DNA of 64,000 bases. It comes from CAVVAY01 sp963746465 (lineage in GTDB: Bacteria > Actinomycetota > Actinomycetes > JACCUZ01). The notes under the pieces are model-generated. The model saw only the letters and a program-made list of their open reading frames with translations. It was not told the DNA's origin and made no database searches. The stretch spans positions 1-64,000 of the forward strand of contig CAVVAY010000007.1 in assembly GCA_963746465.1 (NCBI GenBank). Direction: 5' to 3'. Below are positions 51,374-59,569 of the stretch, in pieces. Position 1 is the stretch's first letter; the number at the start of each line of letters is the position of its first letter. The position numbers were made by a program, and so were the translations under genes.

Positions 51374-52106
51374 GTGAGCCAGCTGCTGCTGCTGACGAAC
51401 ACGCTGCAGCCCTCGACCGAGGTGCTCCCCGCACTGGGCCTGCTGTCCCACTCACTGCGGGTCGCCCCGGCCGAGGTGTCCGCCCTGCTCGAGGCCCCGC
51501 CTGCCGACGCCCTGCTGATCGACGGGCGCCGCGACCTGCCGCACGTCCGGTCGCTGTGCCGCATCCTGCGCACCACCGGGGTCGACTGCCCGGTGCTGCT
51601 GGTGGCGACCGAGGGCGGCCTAGCGGCGATGACCGCGGACTGGGGCGTCGACGACGTCATCCTCGACTCCGCCGGCCCGGCCGAGGTCGAGGCCCGGCTG
51701 CGGCTGGCGATCGGCCGGCTGGCCAGCCGGACCGGCAGCGAGGACGAGCTCACCGAGATCCGCCGCGGCGACGTCACGATCGACGAGGCGACCTACACGG
51801 CACGGGTCAAGGGCCGGGTGCTCGACCTCACGTTCAAGGAGTTCGAGCTGCTGAAGTTCCTCGCGCAGCACCCGGGCCGGGTGTTCAGCCGGGCCCAGCT
51901 GCTGCAGGAGGTCTGGGGCTACGACTACTACGGCGGCACCCGCACCGTCGACGTCCACGTCCGGCGGCTGCGCGCCAAGCTCGGCTCCGACCACGAGACG
52001 CTGATCGGCACGGTGCGCAACGTGGGCTACCGGTTCGTGCTGCCCAAGGACCCGAAGGACGCCCCGTCCGGCTGCGCCGGCCCCGGCGCCCGCGCCGGTG
52101 GGCTGA
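51374..52106 (+). CDS. glnR: GlnR nitrogen regulator (atypical response regulator), 3' end frameshifted
   Basis: An OmpR-like regulator of nitrogen genes. The receiver domain opens SQLLLLTNTLQPSTEVLPAL and lacks the usual acidic pocket, as in GlnR. The winged helix is KEFELLKFLAQHPGRVFSRA and TRTVDVHVRRLRAKLGSDHE, ending LIGTVRNVGYRFVLP. GGGGAGGT before the GTG marks the start. As printed the frame runs past to 52615, joining a membrane protein. One extra C at about 52057-52060 would explain this: without it the tail reads PAAPAPAPAPVG and stops at TGA 52104-52106, in the loop of a terminator hairpin. The corrected product is 243 residues. Confidence 0.85.
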
Positions 52107-52115
52107 CCCACCGGC
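52094..52115 (+). terminator. Hairpin at the true glnR end
   Basis: GCCGGTGGG and CCCACCGGC pair perfectly (9 bp) around the loop CTGA, which holds the stop codon of the corrected glnR frame. Confidence 0.65.
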
Positions 52116-52156
52116 CTACGCCGTTTCGGAACGGGGCCACCGGGCAGCCAGGTCGC

Positions 52157-52615
52157 ATGATCCCCGAGACGCTCCGTGGCGCCGCAGCAGGCGCAGCCGG
52201 CACCACCGCTCTCAACGGGGTCACCTACCTGGACATGGCATGGCGGGCCCGGCCCGCCAGCAGCACGCCGCAGGACACCGTCGAGAAGGCCGCGACCCGG
52301 GTCGGCGTCGACGTCCCCGGCACCGGCGAGGACCGCGACAACCGCGTCTCCGCCATCGGCAGCCTCACCGGGCTCGCGACCGGGGTGGGTGTCGGTGCGG
52401 CGTACGGCCTGCTCACGTCGTTCCGTGGTCGGCCACCGTTCTGGGCCGGGGCCATCATCACGGCGAGCGCTGCGCTGGTCGGCGCCAACGGCCCGATGGC
52501 CGCCCTCGGCGTCACTGACCCGCGCAGCTGGAGCGGGACCGACTGGCTCAGCGACGTCGTGCCGCACCTGGCCTACGGGCTGGTCACCGCGCTGGTGCTC
52601 GCCGACTCGTCCTGA
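52157..52615 (+). CDS. Uncharacterised membrane protein downstream of glnR
   Basis: A 152-residue protein from ATG 52157 (MIPETLRGAAAGAAGTTALN), with two or three hydrophobic Gly/Ala-rich segments (IGSLTGLATGVGVGAAYGLL, WAGAIITASAALVGANGPMA, LAYGLVTALVLADS) and a polar loop. It is in frame with glnR only because of the suspected extra base. Linker codons between them look non-coding. Function unknown. A strong terminator follows. Confidence 0.7.
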   Translation: MIPETLRGAAAGAAGTTALNGVTYLDMAWRARPASSTPQDTVEKAATRVGVDVPGTGEDRDNRVSAIGSLTGLATGVGVGAAYGLLTSFRGRPPFWAGAIITASAALVGANGPMAALGVTDPRSWSGTDWLSDVVPHLAYGLVTALVLADSS

Positions 52616-52635
52616 CCTTGCTCCTCCCGGACGCG

Positions 52636-52669
52636 CGGACGCCCCCGCGGTGACCCGCGGGGGCGTCCG
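52636..52669 (+). terminator. 15-bp hairpin terminator between convergent genes
   Basis: CGGACGCCCCCGCGG pairs with CCGCGGGGGCGTCCG around the loop TGAC. It lies between the ends of the convergent membrane-protein and 5'-nucleotidase genes and can serve both. Confidence 0.85.
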
Positions 52670-52690
52670 TGTCTGGCTGCTGTGCGACCG

Positions 52691-54439
52691 CTACGGGAGC
52701 TGGGTGCTCCGCGTCGCGGGTGCCGGGCCGACGCCCGGGTGTGCCGCGAAGTAGTCGATCAGCGCGTCCAGGTCGACCTTGCCGCCGGTGCGCGGTGCAC
52801 CGTTGACGAAGGCCGTGAAGCCGTCGCCGCCGTCCGCGATGAAGTTGTTGGCGGCGACCTTGTAGCTTGCAGCCGGGTCGAGCGTGACGCCGTTCAGCTT
52901 GATCGACGCGGGGTCGATCTTGCTGCCGAACGGTGCCGACGCGGACCAGGCGTACGTGAACCCGTCCGAGATGCCCAGCCGCAGCACCTCGCCACCCGCA
53001 CGACCACGCATCCACTGCTGCTCGAGCAGCTGCTCGATCTGGGCTCCGGTCATGTTGAAGGTCTGCATGATGTTGCTGAACGGCTGGACGTTGTAGGCCT
53101 CCCGGTAGGTGACCTGACCGGGTGCTTCGCCGGACGAGATCCCGTTGAACAGGAAGTCGGCTCGGACACCACCCGGGTTCATGAAGGCCACCTGGGCACC
53201 GGTCGACTCCTTCTGGGCGTCGGCGATGTTGTTGGGCAGCGAGGACTCGGCGCCACGGCTGGAGCTGCGCTTGATGTCCGAGCTGATCGTGCCCACGACC
53301 CGGTTGCCCGGGCCGGCCGCCTTGGCGACCCACTTCTCGACGATCGCGCGGACGCCCCGGTCCTGCGGGACGTCACGGGTGACGAGGTGGTTCAGCGAGT
53401 GGACGCTGGACCGGACGACGTCGTTCGTCTTGGTGTTGATCTTGAGGTTGGTCTCGGTGATGAGACGGCCGAACGACATGGCGCTGGTGACCATCCGCGG
53501 CTTGCCCTTGGGGTCCTTGATGTTGCAGACGTACGCCGCGTGCGTGTGACCGCTGATGATGGTGTCGACCTTCGACGTGAGCCGCGACGCGATGTCGAGG
53601 ATCGGACCGGACATGCCGGTGCAGGCGCTGTAGGAGCCGGTCTGCAGCCCGCCCTCGTGGATCATCACCACGATGGCCTTGACGCCCTTCTTGTCCAGCA
53701 CCTTGGCCGCCATGTTGCCGGCCTTCACCTCGTCGGTGAAGTCGTAGCCGGCGATACCGGCCGGCGACACGAGGCCGTCGGTGCCCTCGAGCGTCATGCC
53801 GATGAAGCCGATCTTGGTCGGCCCGACCTTCTTGATCGCGTAGCGGGCCAGCGCCGGCTTCTGGGTCTTGGTCTTGACCACGTTCGCGCCCAGGTACTTG
53901 TAGTCGGCGCCGGGGAAGACGATGTCCTTGCCCGCAGCGTCCTGCTGGAAGCAGCCGTCGACCGGGTGGCAGCCGCCGTTCATCATCCGTCGGAGCTCGG
54001 TGACGCCCTCGTCGAACTCGTGGTTGCCGACGCTGGAGATGTCCATGCCCATGGCGTCGAGAACCTCGACGGCCGGCTCGTCGTGGAACACGCCCGAGGT
54101 GAACGTCGAGCCGCCGATCAGGTCGCCGGCGGCCACGGTGAAGCTGGTGGGGTGGCCGTACCGGAGCTGCTTGAGGTGCGTCGCCAGGTAGGAGGCGCCG
54201 TTGGCGGCGATCGACTTGCCCTCGAACAGCACGGACCCGTCGCCGCCGGAGTCGGCCTCGAGGTGGCCGTGGAAGTCGTTGAACGACAGCAGCTGGACCG
54301 GGATGCGGTTCTTGTTGTACTTCGTCAGCTCAGGTGTGCCGGCTGCGGCGTTCGTGGCGGGCAGCACGGCCAGTGCCGCGGCTGCGGCGACGGCGAGCGC
54401 CACCGAGATTCGGCGGCTTAGGGGTCCTTGTCGGGACAT
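52691..54439 (-). CDS. Secreted bifunctional metallophosphatase/5'-nucleotidase
   Basis: A 582-residue exported enzyme. A signal peptide ends near TNAAA, residue 33. LLSFNDFHGHLEADSGGDGS is the first metal motif, VAAGDLIGGSTFTSGVFHDE and SSVGNHEFDEGVTEL the next two, and IISGHTHAAYVCNIKDPKG the last. The C-terminal half is the nucleotide-binding domain (VAFMNPGGVRADFLFNG, NFIADGGDGFTAF). It removes phosphate from nucleotides outside the cell and could feed Pst. No PHO box is visible upstream of it. TACTAG lies about 40 bases before the ATG. Confidence 0.92.
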   Translation of the reverse strand: MSRQGPLSRRISVALAVAAAAALAVLPATNAAAGTPELTKYNKNRIPVQLLSFNDFHGHLEADSGGDGSVLFEGKSIAANGASYLATHLKQLRYGHPTSFTVAAGDLIGGSTFTSGVFHDEPAVEVLDAMGMDISSVGNHEFDEGVTELRRMMNGGCHPVDGCFQQDAAGKDIVFPGADYKYLGANVVKTKTQKPALARYAIKKVGPTKIGFIGMTLEGTDGLVSPAGIAGYDFTDEVKAGNMAAKVLDKKGVKAIVVMIHEGGLQTGSYSACTGMSGPILDIASRLTSKVDTIISGHTHAAYVCNIKDPKGKPRMVTSAMSFGRLITETNLKINTKTNDVVRSSVHSLNHLVTRDVPQDRGVRAIVEKWVAKAAGPGNRVVGTISSDIKRSSSRGAESSLPNNIADAQKESTGAQVAFMNPGGVRADFLFNGISSGEAPGQVTYREAYNVQPFSNIMQTFNMTGAQIEQLLEQQWMRGRAGGEVLRLGISDGFTYAWSASAPFGSKIDPASIKLNGVTLDPAASYKVAANNFIADGGDGFTAFVNGAPRTGGKVDLDALIDYFAAHPGVGPAPATRSTQLP

Positions 54440-54539
54440 GTGGCTCCTCGGGATGCGAGACGTGGTCGGCAGGAACCTAGTACCTCTGGCACGGCGGGGA
54501 CAGGGATTCGGTTGCACCGATCCGCGCCGGTTCGTCCCC

Positions 54540-54545
54540 TAGGCT
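54540..54545 (+). promoter_or_regulatory. -10 box, leaderless mshD promoter
   Basis: TAGGCT six bases before the GTG of mshD. The identical hexamer and spacing occur before the PrsW-like gene at 63.2 kb. Confidence 0.55.
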
Positions 54546-54551
54546 CGGCCG

Positions 54552-55511
54552 GTGACCAGCTTCGAGGTGGTCGGCCCCCTCGACGCCGACGAGGTGCAGG
54601 CCGTGAGCGCGCTGGTCGAGGCCGCGACCGAGGCCGACGGCGTACGCCCGCTGTCCGAGCACGTGATGCTGCACCTGCGGTACGGCGGCGACGAACGGGT
54701 CCGCAACGTGCTGGCCTGGTCCGGGGAGACCCTGCAGGCCTACGGCCACCTCGACGTCACCGACGAGGTGGCCGGCGCCAGTGCCGAGCTGGCCGTGCAG
54801 CCCGACCACCGGGGCAAGGGCATCGGGCGGGCCCTGGTCGCCGCGATCCTGGCCGAGACCAGCGACGGCCGGCTCCGGCTGTGGGCCCACGGCGACCACC
54901 CGGGCGCCGCCGCGCTCGCCACGTCGATGGGGTTCCGCGAGTCCCGGTCGCTGTGGCAGATGCGCCGGTCGCTGTACGCCGCGTTCCCGCCCGCCGAGCT
55001 GCCGGCCGGGGTCGGCGTGCGCACCTTCGAGCCGGGCCGGGACGACGAGGCCTGGGTCAGGGTGAACGCTGCCGCCTTCCGCGACCACCCCGAGCAGGGG
55101 TCCTGGACGTTGTCCGACCTGCGCCGCCGGGAGGCCGAGCCCTGGTTCGACCCGGACGGCTTCTTCCTGGCCGAGCGGGGCGACCGGCTGGTCGGCTTCC
55201 ACTGGACGAAGGTGCACGGCGGGGAGGGCGACCACCACCAGCACCCGGACGGGCCGCACGCGCACGAGGGCCACGGCCACGACCCGATCGGCGAGGTGTA
55301 CGTCGTCGGGGTCGACCCCGACGAGCAGGGCACCGGGCTGGGCCGGGCCCTGACCCTCGTCGGCCTGCGGCACCTGCGGCACCGTGGGCTGCCGGACGCG
55401 ATGCTCTACGTGGACGCCGACAACGAGCCGGCGATCCGGCTGTACAGCGGCCTCGGCTTCACCCGCTGGGAGACCGACGTCATGTTCAGCCGTGACCCCC
55501 GTCACGGCTGA
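54552..55511 (+). CDS. mshD: Mycothiol synthase
   Basis: A 319-residue double-GNAT enzyme that acetylates the cysteine amine in the last step of mycothiol synthesis. The N-terminal GNAT has LAVQPDHRGKGIGRALVAAI near residue 85, and the C-terminal one GVDPDEQGTGLGRALTLVGL near 255; both hold the acetyl-CoA loop. LWQMRRSLYAAFPPAELPAG lies between them. In the C-terminal domain, before EVYVVGVDP, there is an added His-rich loop (DHHQHPDGPHAHEGHGHD, residues about 225-243). The start is a GTG with a leaderless-type -10 box. It is on the same strand as pst, 144 bases before it. Confidence 0.93.
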   Translation: MTSFEVVGPLDADEVQAVSALVEAATEADGVRPLSEHVMLHLRYGGDERVRNVLAWSGETLQAYGHLDVTDEVAGASAELAVQPDHRGKGIGRALVAAILAETSDGRLRLWAHGDHPGAAALATSMGFRESRSLWQMRRSLYAAFPPAELPAGVGVRTFEPGRDDEAWVRVNAAAFRDHPEQGSWTLSDLRRREAEPWFDPDGFFLAERGDRLVGFHWTKVHGGEGDHHQHPDGPHAHEGHGHDPIGEVYVVGVDPDEQGTGLGRALTLVGLRHLRHRGLPDAMLYVDADNEPAIRLYSGLGFTRWETDVMFSRDPRHG

Positions 55512-55553
55512 GCGACTGCTGCCAGGAACGGCCCGCCACCAAGGCTGTCGGCT

Positions 55554-55575
55554 GTTCATCTCCCGTTCACCGCTG
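55554..55575 (+). promoter_or_regulatory. PHO box upstream of pstS
   Basis: Two adjoining 11-base direct repeats, GTTCATCTCCC and GTTCACCGCTG, match the actinobacterial PhoP/RegX3 box. They lie 81-102 bases before the pstS start. RegX3 from 23.8 kb is the expected activator. Confidence 0.85.
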
Positions 55576-55655
55576 CCGGGGGATCGCGTCACCTGCTCTC
55601 CCTAGCGTCCGCGATGTCACGACGACATCGACGACGTCCTTGGAGGACAACGACC

Positions 55656-56768
55656 GTGAAGCTCACCCGCTTCTCCCGCACCGCCGTGGCCCTCGCCGTG
55701 GGTGCCCTGCTGCTCACCTCGTGCGGCAGCGACGACAACGGCAGCGCCAACGCCGCGAGCGACGGCTCGAGCTCTGCCCCCTCGAGCGACAGCTGCCTCG
55801 CCGGCACCCTGAACGCCGAGGGCTCGTCCGCGCAGCAGAACGCGATCGACGAGGTCATCGCGAGCTACACCGCCGAGTGCGCGGACACGACCATCAACTA
55901 CAACCCGACCGGCTCCGGTGCCGGCGTGGAGCAGTTCAACGCCGGCCAGGTCGACTTCGCCGGCTCCGACTCCGCCCTCAAGGACGACGAGGGCGAGGTC
56001 GCCGCGGCCAAGGAGCGCTGCAACGGCAACGACGCCTGGAACATCCCGATGGTCGTCGGCCCGATCGCGATGGCCTACAACCTCGAGGGCGTGGACAAGC
56101 TGGTGCTGACCCCCGAGGTCGCTGCCAAGCTGTTCAAGGGCGAGATCAAGAAGTGGAACGACCCGGCGATCACGGCGCTCAATGACGGCGTCGACCTGCC
56201 CGCCGAGGCCATCAAGGTGTTCTTCCGCAGCGACGAGTCCGGCACCACCGAGAACTTCCAGAAGTACCTCGCGGGTGCCGGTGGCGGCGCCTGGACCGAC
56301 GAGCCGTCCAAGGTGTGGCCGGGGGCCGGTGAGGGCCGGGAGAAGTCCTCCGGTGTGGCCGACGGCGTGAAGACCACGCCGGGCTCGATCACCTACGTCG
56401 AGTGGTCCTACGCCAAGGACAACGCGCTGGGAATCGCCCAGGTCGACAACGGCGCAGGTCCGGTCGAGCTGACCGGCGAGTCGGTCGGCGCGGCGGTGGC
56501 CTCCGCGAAGTCGGTGGGCACCGGCAACGACCTGCGCCTCGAGCTCGACTACGCCACCCAGACGGCCGGGGCCTACCCGATCGTCCTGGTGACCTACGAG
56601 ATCGCCTGCTCGAAGGGCCTGCCGGCCGACAAGGCGAAGCTGGTGAAGAGCTTCCTCACCTACTTCGCCTCGGCCGACACCCAGGCCTCGCTCGAGGAGA
56701 TCGGGTACGCGCCGCTGCCCGACGAGGTCGCCACCAAGGTCGCGACGGCGATCAAGGCACTCGCCTGA
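55656..56768 (+). CDS. pstS: Phosphate ABC transporter substrate-binding lipoprotein
   Basis: A 370-residue lipoprotein that binds inorganic phosphate outside the membrane. The lipobox is LLLTSC with Cys near residue 23, then a Ser/Asn/Asp linker. NAEGSSAQQNAIDEVIASYT and YNPTGSGAGVEQFNAGQVDF give the phosphate-binding Ser/Gly/Asp loops, and FFRSDESGTTENFQKYL the Arg-Ser-Asp-Ser-Gly-Thr loop. TTGGAGGA precedes the GTG at 55656. It heads the pstSCAB operon behind a PHO box. Confidence 0.96.
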   Translation: MKLTRFSRTAVALAVGALLLTSCGSDDNGSANAASDGSSSAPSSDSCLAGTLNAEGSSAQQNAIDEVIASYTAECADTTINYNPTGSGAGVEQFNAGQVDFAGSDSALKDDEGEVAAAKERCNGNDAWNIPMVVGPIAMAYNLEGVDKLVLTPEVAAKLFKGEIKKWNDPAITALNDGVDLPAEAIKVFFRSDESGTTENFQKYLAGAGGGAWTDEPSKVWPGAGEGREKSSGVADGVKTTPGSITYVEWSYAKDNALGIAQVDNGAGPVELTGESVGAAVASAKSVGTGNDLRLELDYATQTAGAYPIVLVTYEIACSKGLPADKAKLVKSFLTYFASADTQASLEEIGYAPLPDEVATKVATAIKALA

Positions 56769-56779
56769 CCAGGACCCCG

Positions 56780-57784
56780 ATGACGTCCACCGCACGTCAG
56801 GCTGCCCCGGTAGGCGAGGACGAGTCGCGCCCGCTGCTCGCCTACCGGGGCACCAGCCGGCGCGCGGACGCGGCGTTCGCGGCCGGTGTGCGCGGAGCCG
56901 GGATCTTCGTCGTGGTCCTCGTGGCGCTGACCGGCGGCTTCCTGCTGTGGAAGGCCGTGCCGTCGCTGCTGGCGAACGACGCCAACTTCCTCACCGACCG
57001 GGTCTGGCAGCCGGCCGCCGACCCGGCGCGGTTCGGCATCGCTGCGTTGCTCTGGACGACGGTGCTGGCCTCGGCGGTCGCCCTGCTGCTCGCTGTTCCC
57101 GTCGCGATCGGTGTAGCGCTCTACATCACCCAGTACGCACCGCGCCGGCTGGCGCAGCCGGTCGGCTACGTCATCGACCTTCTGGCGGCGATCCCGTCGA
57201 TCATCTACGGCCTCTGGGGCATCCGGGTGCTCGGCCCGGTGATCGCCGGGCCGGACTCCGGCGTCCGCACGTTCCTGGAGGACAGCTTCGGCTGGGTCCC
57301 GCTGCTGTCGAAGACCGGCGTCGCGCAGGGCACTGTGTTCCTCGCCGCGATCGTGCTGGCCATCATGATCCTGCCGATCGTGACCGCCATCAGCCGCGAG
57401 GTGTTCGACCAGACGCCGGTCCCGAACAAGGAGGCCGCGCTCGCCCTGGGCGCGACCCGTTGGGAGATGATCCGCACCTCGGTGCTGCCGTTCGGCCGTC
57501 CGGGGGTCATCAGCGCGTCGATGCTCGGGCTGGGCCGTGCGCTCGGCGAGACGATCGCCGTCACGATCATCCTCAGCCAGCCGAGCAGCCTGGAGAAGTT
57601 CGACCTCTCGGTGTTCTTCGGCGGTGAGACGTTCGCCTCGAAGATCGCGAACAACGCCAGCGAGTTCTCCACTCCGCAGAAGACCGGTGCCTACATCGCG
57701 GCCGGGCTGGTGCTGTTCGTCATCACCTTCGCCGTCAACGCAGTCGCCCGCATCGTCATCTCGCGAAGTGCCCGGGAGGACTGA
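56780..57784 (+). CDS. pstC: Phosphate ABC transporter permease PstC
   Basis: A 334-residue permease with six spans after a cytoplasmic head of about 35 residues. LLAAIPSIIYGLWGIRVLGP is the conserved IPS.IYG helix, NKEAALALGATRWEMIRTSV the EAA loop contacting PstB, and GLGRALGETIAVTIILSQPS the closing helix. With PstA it forms the channel. It starts 11 bases after pstS and abuts pstA. Confidence 0.96.
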   Translation: MTSTARQAAPVGEDESRPLLAYRGTSRRADAAFAAGVRGAGIFVVVLVALTGGFLLWKAVPSLLANDANFLTDRVWQPAADPARFGIAALLWTTVLASAVALLLAVPVAIGVALYITQYAPRRLAQPVGYVIDLLAAIPSIIYGLWGIRVLGPVIAGPDSGVRTFLEDSFGWVPLLSKTGVAQGTVFLAAIVLAIMILPIVTAISREVFDQTPVPNKEAALALGATRWEMIRTSVLPFGRPGVISASMLGLGRALGETIAVTIILSQPSSLEKFDLSVFFGGETFASKIANNASEFSTPQKTGAYIAAGLVLFVITFAVNAVARIVISRSARED

Positions 57785-57785
57785 G

Positions 57786-58691
57786 ATGTCCACCACCACT
57801 GCCGACGCCCCGGTCCGCACCGAGTCGCTGCTCGTCCGGGAGTCGAGGTCGCGCCGGGCCCGCAACACCCTTGCCACTGTCCTGATCCACCTCTGCCTCG
57901 CGATCGCCCTGGTCCCGCTGGTCTGGATCCTCTGGACCGTCATCGACCGGGGCGCCGGCCTGCTGAGCGACCCGACCTGGTGGACGAACTCGCAGCGCGG
58001 CATCACGGCCCGCCGGGTCGGCGGCGGCGCGTACCACGCGATCGTCGGCACCCTGCTGATGGCGCTGGTCACCGCGGTCATCAGCGTGCCGATCGCGGTC
58101 GGCACCGCCATCTACCTGGTGGAGTACGGCCGGGGCCGGTTGGCCAAGGCCGTGAGCTTCATGGTGGACGTGCTCACCGGCGTGCCCTCGATCGTGGCGG
58201 CGCTGTTCATCTACGCGCTCTGGGTCACGACGTTCGGGCTGCAGCGGGTGGCGTTCGCGGTCTCACTGGCGCTGGTGCTGCTGATGATCCCGGTCGTCGT
58301 CCGGTCGACCGAGGAGATGCTGCGGCTGGTGCCGCGCGACCTGCGCGAGGCGTCGTACGCGCTGGGGGTCCCGCGCTGGAAGACCGTGATGGGCGTCGTG
58401 CTGCCGACGGCTTTCAGCGGCATCATGACCGGCGTCTTCCTCGGCCTGGCGCGGGTGATGGGAGAGACCGCACCGCTGCTGATCCTCGGGCCGTACACCA
58501 CGGCCATCAACACCAACCTGTTCGGCGGCAACATGGCCGCGCTCCCCACCATGATCAACCAGGACCGGAACCAGGCCCTGGACCCCGCCCTCGACCGCGT
58601 CTGGTCGGCAGCCCTCACCCTGATCGTCGTGGTGATGGTCCTCAGTCTCGTCGGCCGGCTGATCGCCCGGTTCGGCACGGTGCGAAAGTAA
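57786..58691 (+). CDS. pstA: Phosphate ABC transporter permease PstA
   Basis: A 301-residue permease. MVDVLTGVPSIVAALFIYAL is the GVPSI helix, REASYALGVPRWKTVMGVVL the EAA loop, and GLARVMGETAPLLILGPYTT the closing part. The start ATG at 57786 is two bases after the pstC stop, so translation is coupled. It completes the membrane channel with PstC. Confidence 0.96.
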   Translation: MSTTTADAPVRTESLLVRESRSRRARNTLATVLIHLCLAIALVPLVWILWTVIDRGAGLLSDPTWWTNSQRGITARRVGGGAYHAIVGTLLMALVTAVISVPIAVGTAIYLVEYGRGRLAKAVSFMVDVLTGVPSIVAALFIYALWVTTFGLQRVAFAVSLALVLLMIPVVVRSTEEMLRLVPRDLREASYALGVPRWKTVMGVVLPTAFSGIMTGVFLGLARVMGETAPLLILGPYTTAINTNLFGGNMAALPTMINQDRNQALDPALDRVWSAALTLIVVVMVLSLVGRLIARFGTVRK

Positions 58692-58699
58692 GGAAGACC

Positions 58700-59476
58700 A
58701 TGGCCAAGCGGATCGACGTCTCGGGTCTGGACGTCTACTACGGCGACTTCAAGGCGGTCGAGGACGTCTCGATGACCGTTCAGCCGCGGTCGGTGACGGC
58801 GTTCATCGGACCGTCCGGCTGCGGCAAGTCGACGCTGCTGCGCACCCTCAACCGGATGCACGAGGTCGTCCCCGGCGGGCGGGTCGAGGGCAAGGTGATG
58901 CTCGACGACCAGGACCTGTACGCCGACGGCGTCGACCCGGTCGCGGTCCGGCGTACGGTCGGGATGGTCTTCCAGCGGCCGAACCCGTTCCCGACCATGT
59001 CGATCTACGACAACGTGGCGGCCGGCCTGCGGTTGAACGGCATCAAGAAGAAGGACGTGCTCGACGAGGTGGTCGAGCGGTCGCTGTCGCGGGCCAACCT
59101 GTGGAACGAGGTCAAGGACCGGCTCGGGAAGCCCGGAGCAGGGCTGTCCGGCGGCCAGCAGCAGCGGCTCTGCATCGCCCGAGCGATCGCCGTCGAGCCG
59201 CAGGTGCTGCTGATGGACGAGCCGTGCTCCGCGCTCGACCCGATCTCGACGCTGGCCATCGAGGACCTGGTCCACCAGCTCAAGGACCAGTACACGATCA
59301 TCATCGTCACCCACAACATGCAGCAGGCCGCCCGGGTCAGCGACCGGACCGCTTTCTTCACCATCGCGGGTGCCGGCAAGCCGGGCCGGCTGATCGAGAT
59401 CGGGGACACCGCCGAGGTCTTCACCCGGCCGAGCGAGAAGGCCACCGAGGACTACATCACCGGCCGCTTCGGCTGA
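58700..59476 (+). CDS. pstB: Phosphate ABC transporter ATPase PstB
   Basis: A 258-residue ATPase driving Pst. AFIGPSGCGKSTLLRTLNRM (Walker A), GMVFQRPNPFPTMSIYDNVA (Q-loop), LSGGQQQRLCIARAIAVEPQ (signature) and VLLMDEPCSALDPISTLAIE (Walker B) are all intact. IIVTHNMQQAARVSDRTAFF holds the switch His. It starts eight bases after pstA. In the known system it also interacts with PhoU to inform SenX3. The operon ends in the palindrome at 59501-59552. Confidence 0.97.
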   Translation: MAKRIDVSGLDVYYGDFKAVEDVSMTVQPRSVTAFIGPSGCGKSTLLRTLNRMHEVVPGGRVEGKVMLDDQDLYADGVDPVAVRRTVGMVFQRPNPFPTMSIYDNVAAGLRLNGIKKKDVLDEVVERSLSRANLWNEVKDRLGKPGAGLSGGQQQRLCIARAIAVEPQVLLMDEPCSALDPISTLAIEDLVHQLKDQYTIIIVTHNMQQAARVSDRTAFFTIAGAGKPGRLIEIGDTAEVFTRPSEKATEDYITGRFG

Positions 59477-59500
59477 CCCGACTCTTCCCGCCATACCTCC

Positions 59501-59552
59501 GTGATCATGAAGCTTCGTACCCGCACGTGCGGGCAGTTGCTTTCATGATCAC
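59501..59552. repeat. Interspersed palindrome, copy 2; terminator of pst
   Basis: GTGATCATGAA and TTCATGATCAC (59501-59511, 59542-59552) enclose a perfect inner palindrome CCCGCACGTGCGGG. It lies between the convergent pstB and Pit genes and shares both arms and inner stem pattern with the copy at 31.9 kb. Confidence 0.85.
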
Positions 59553-59569
59553 GCGACCTTGGCAGGCAG

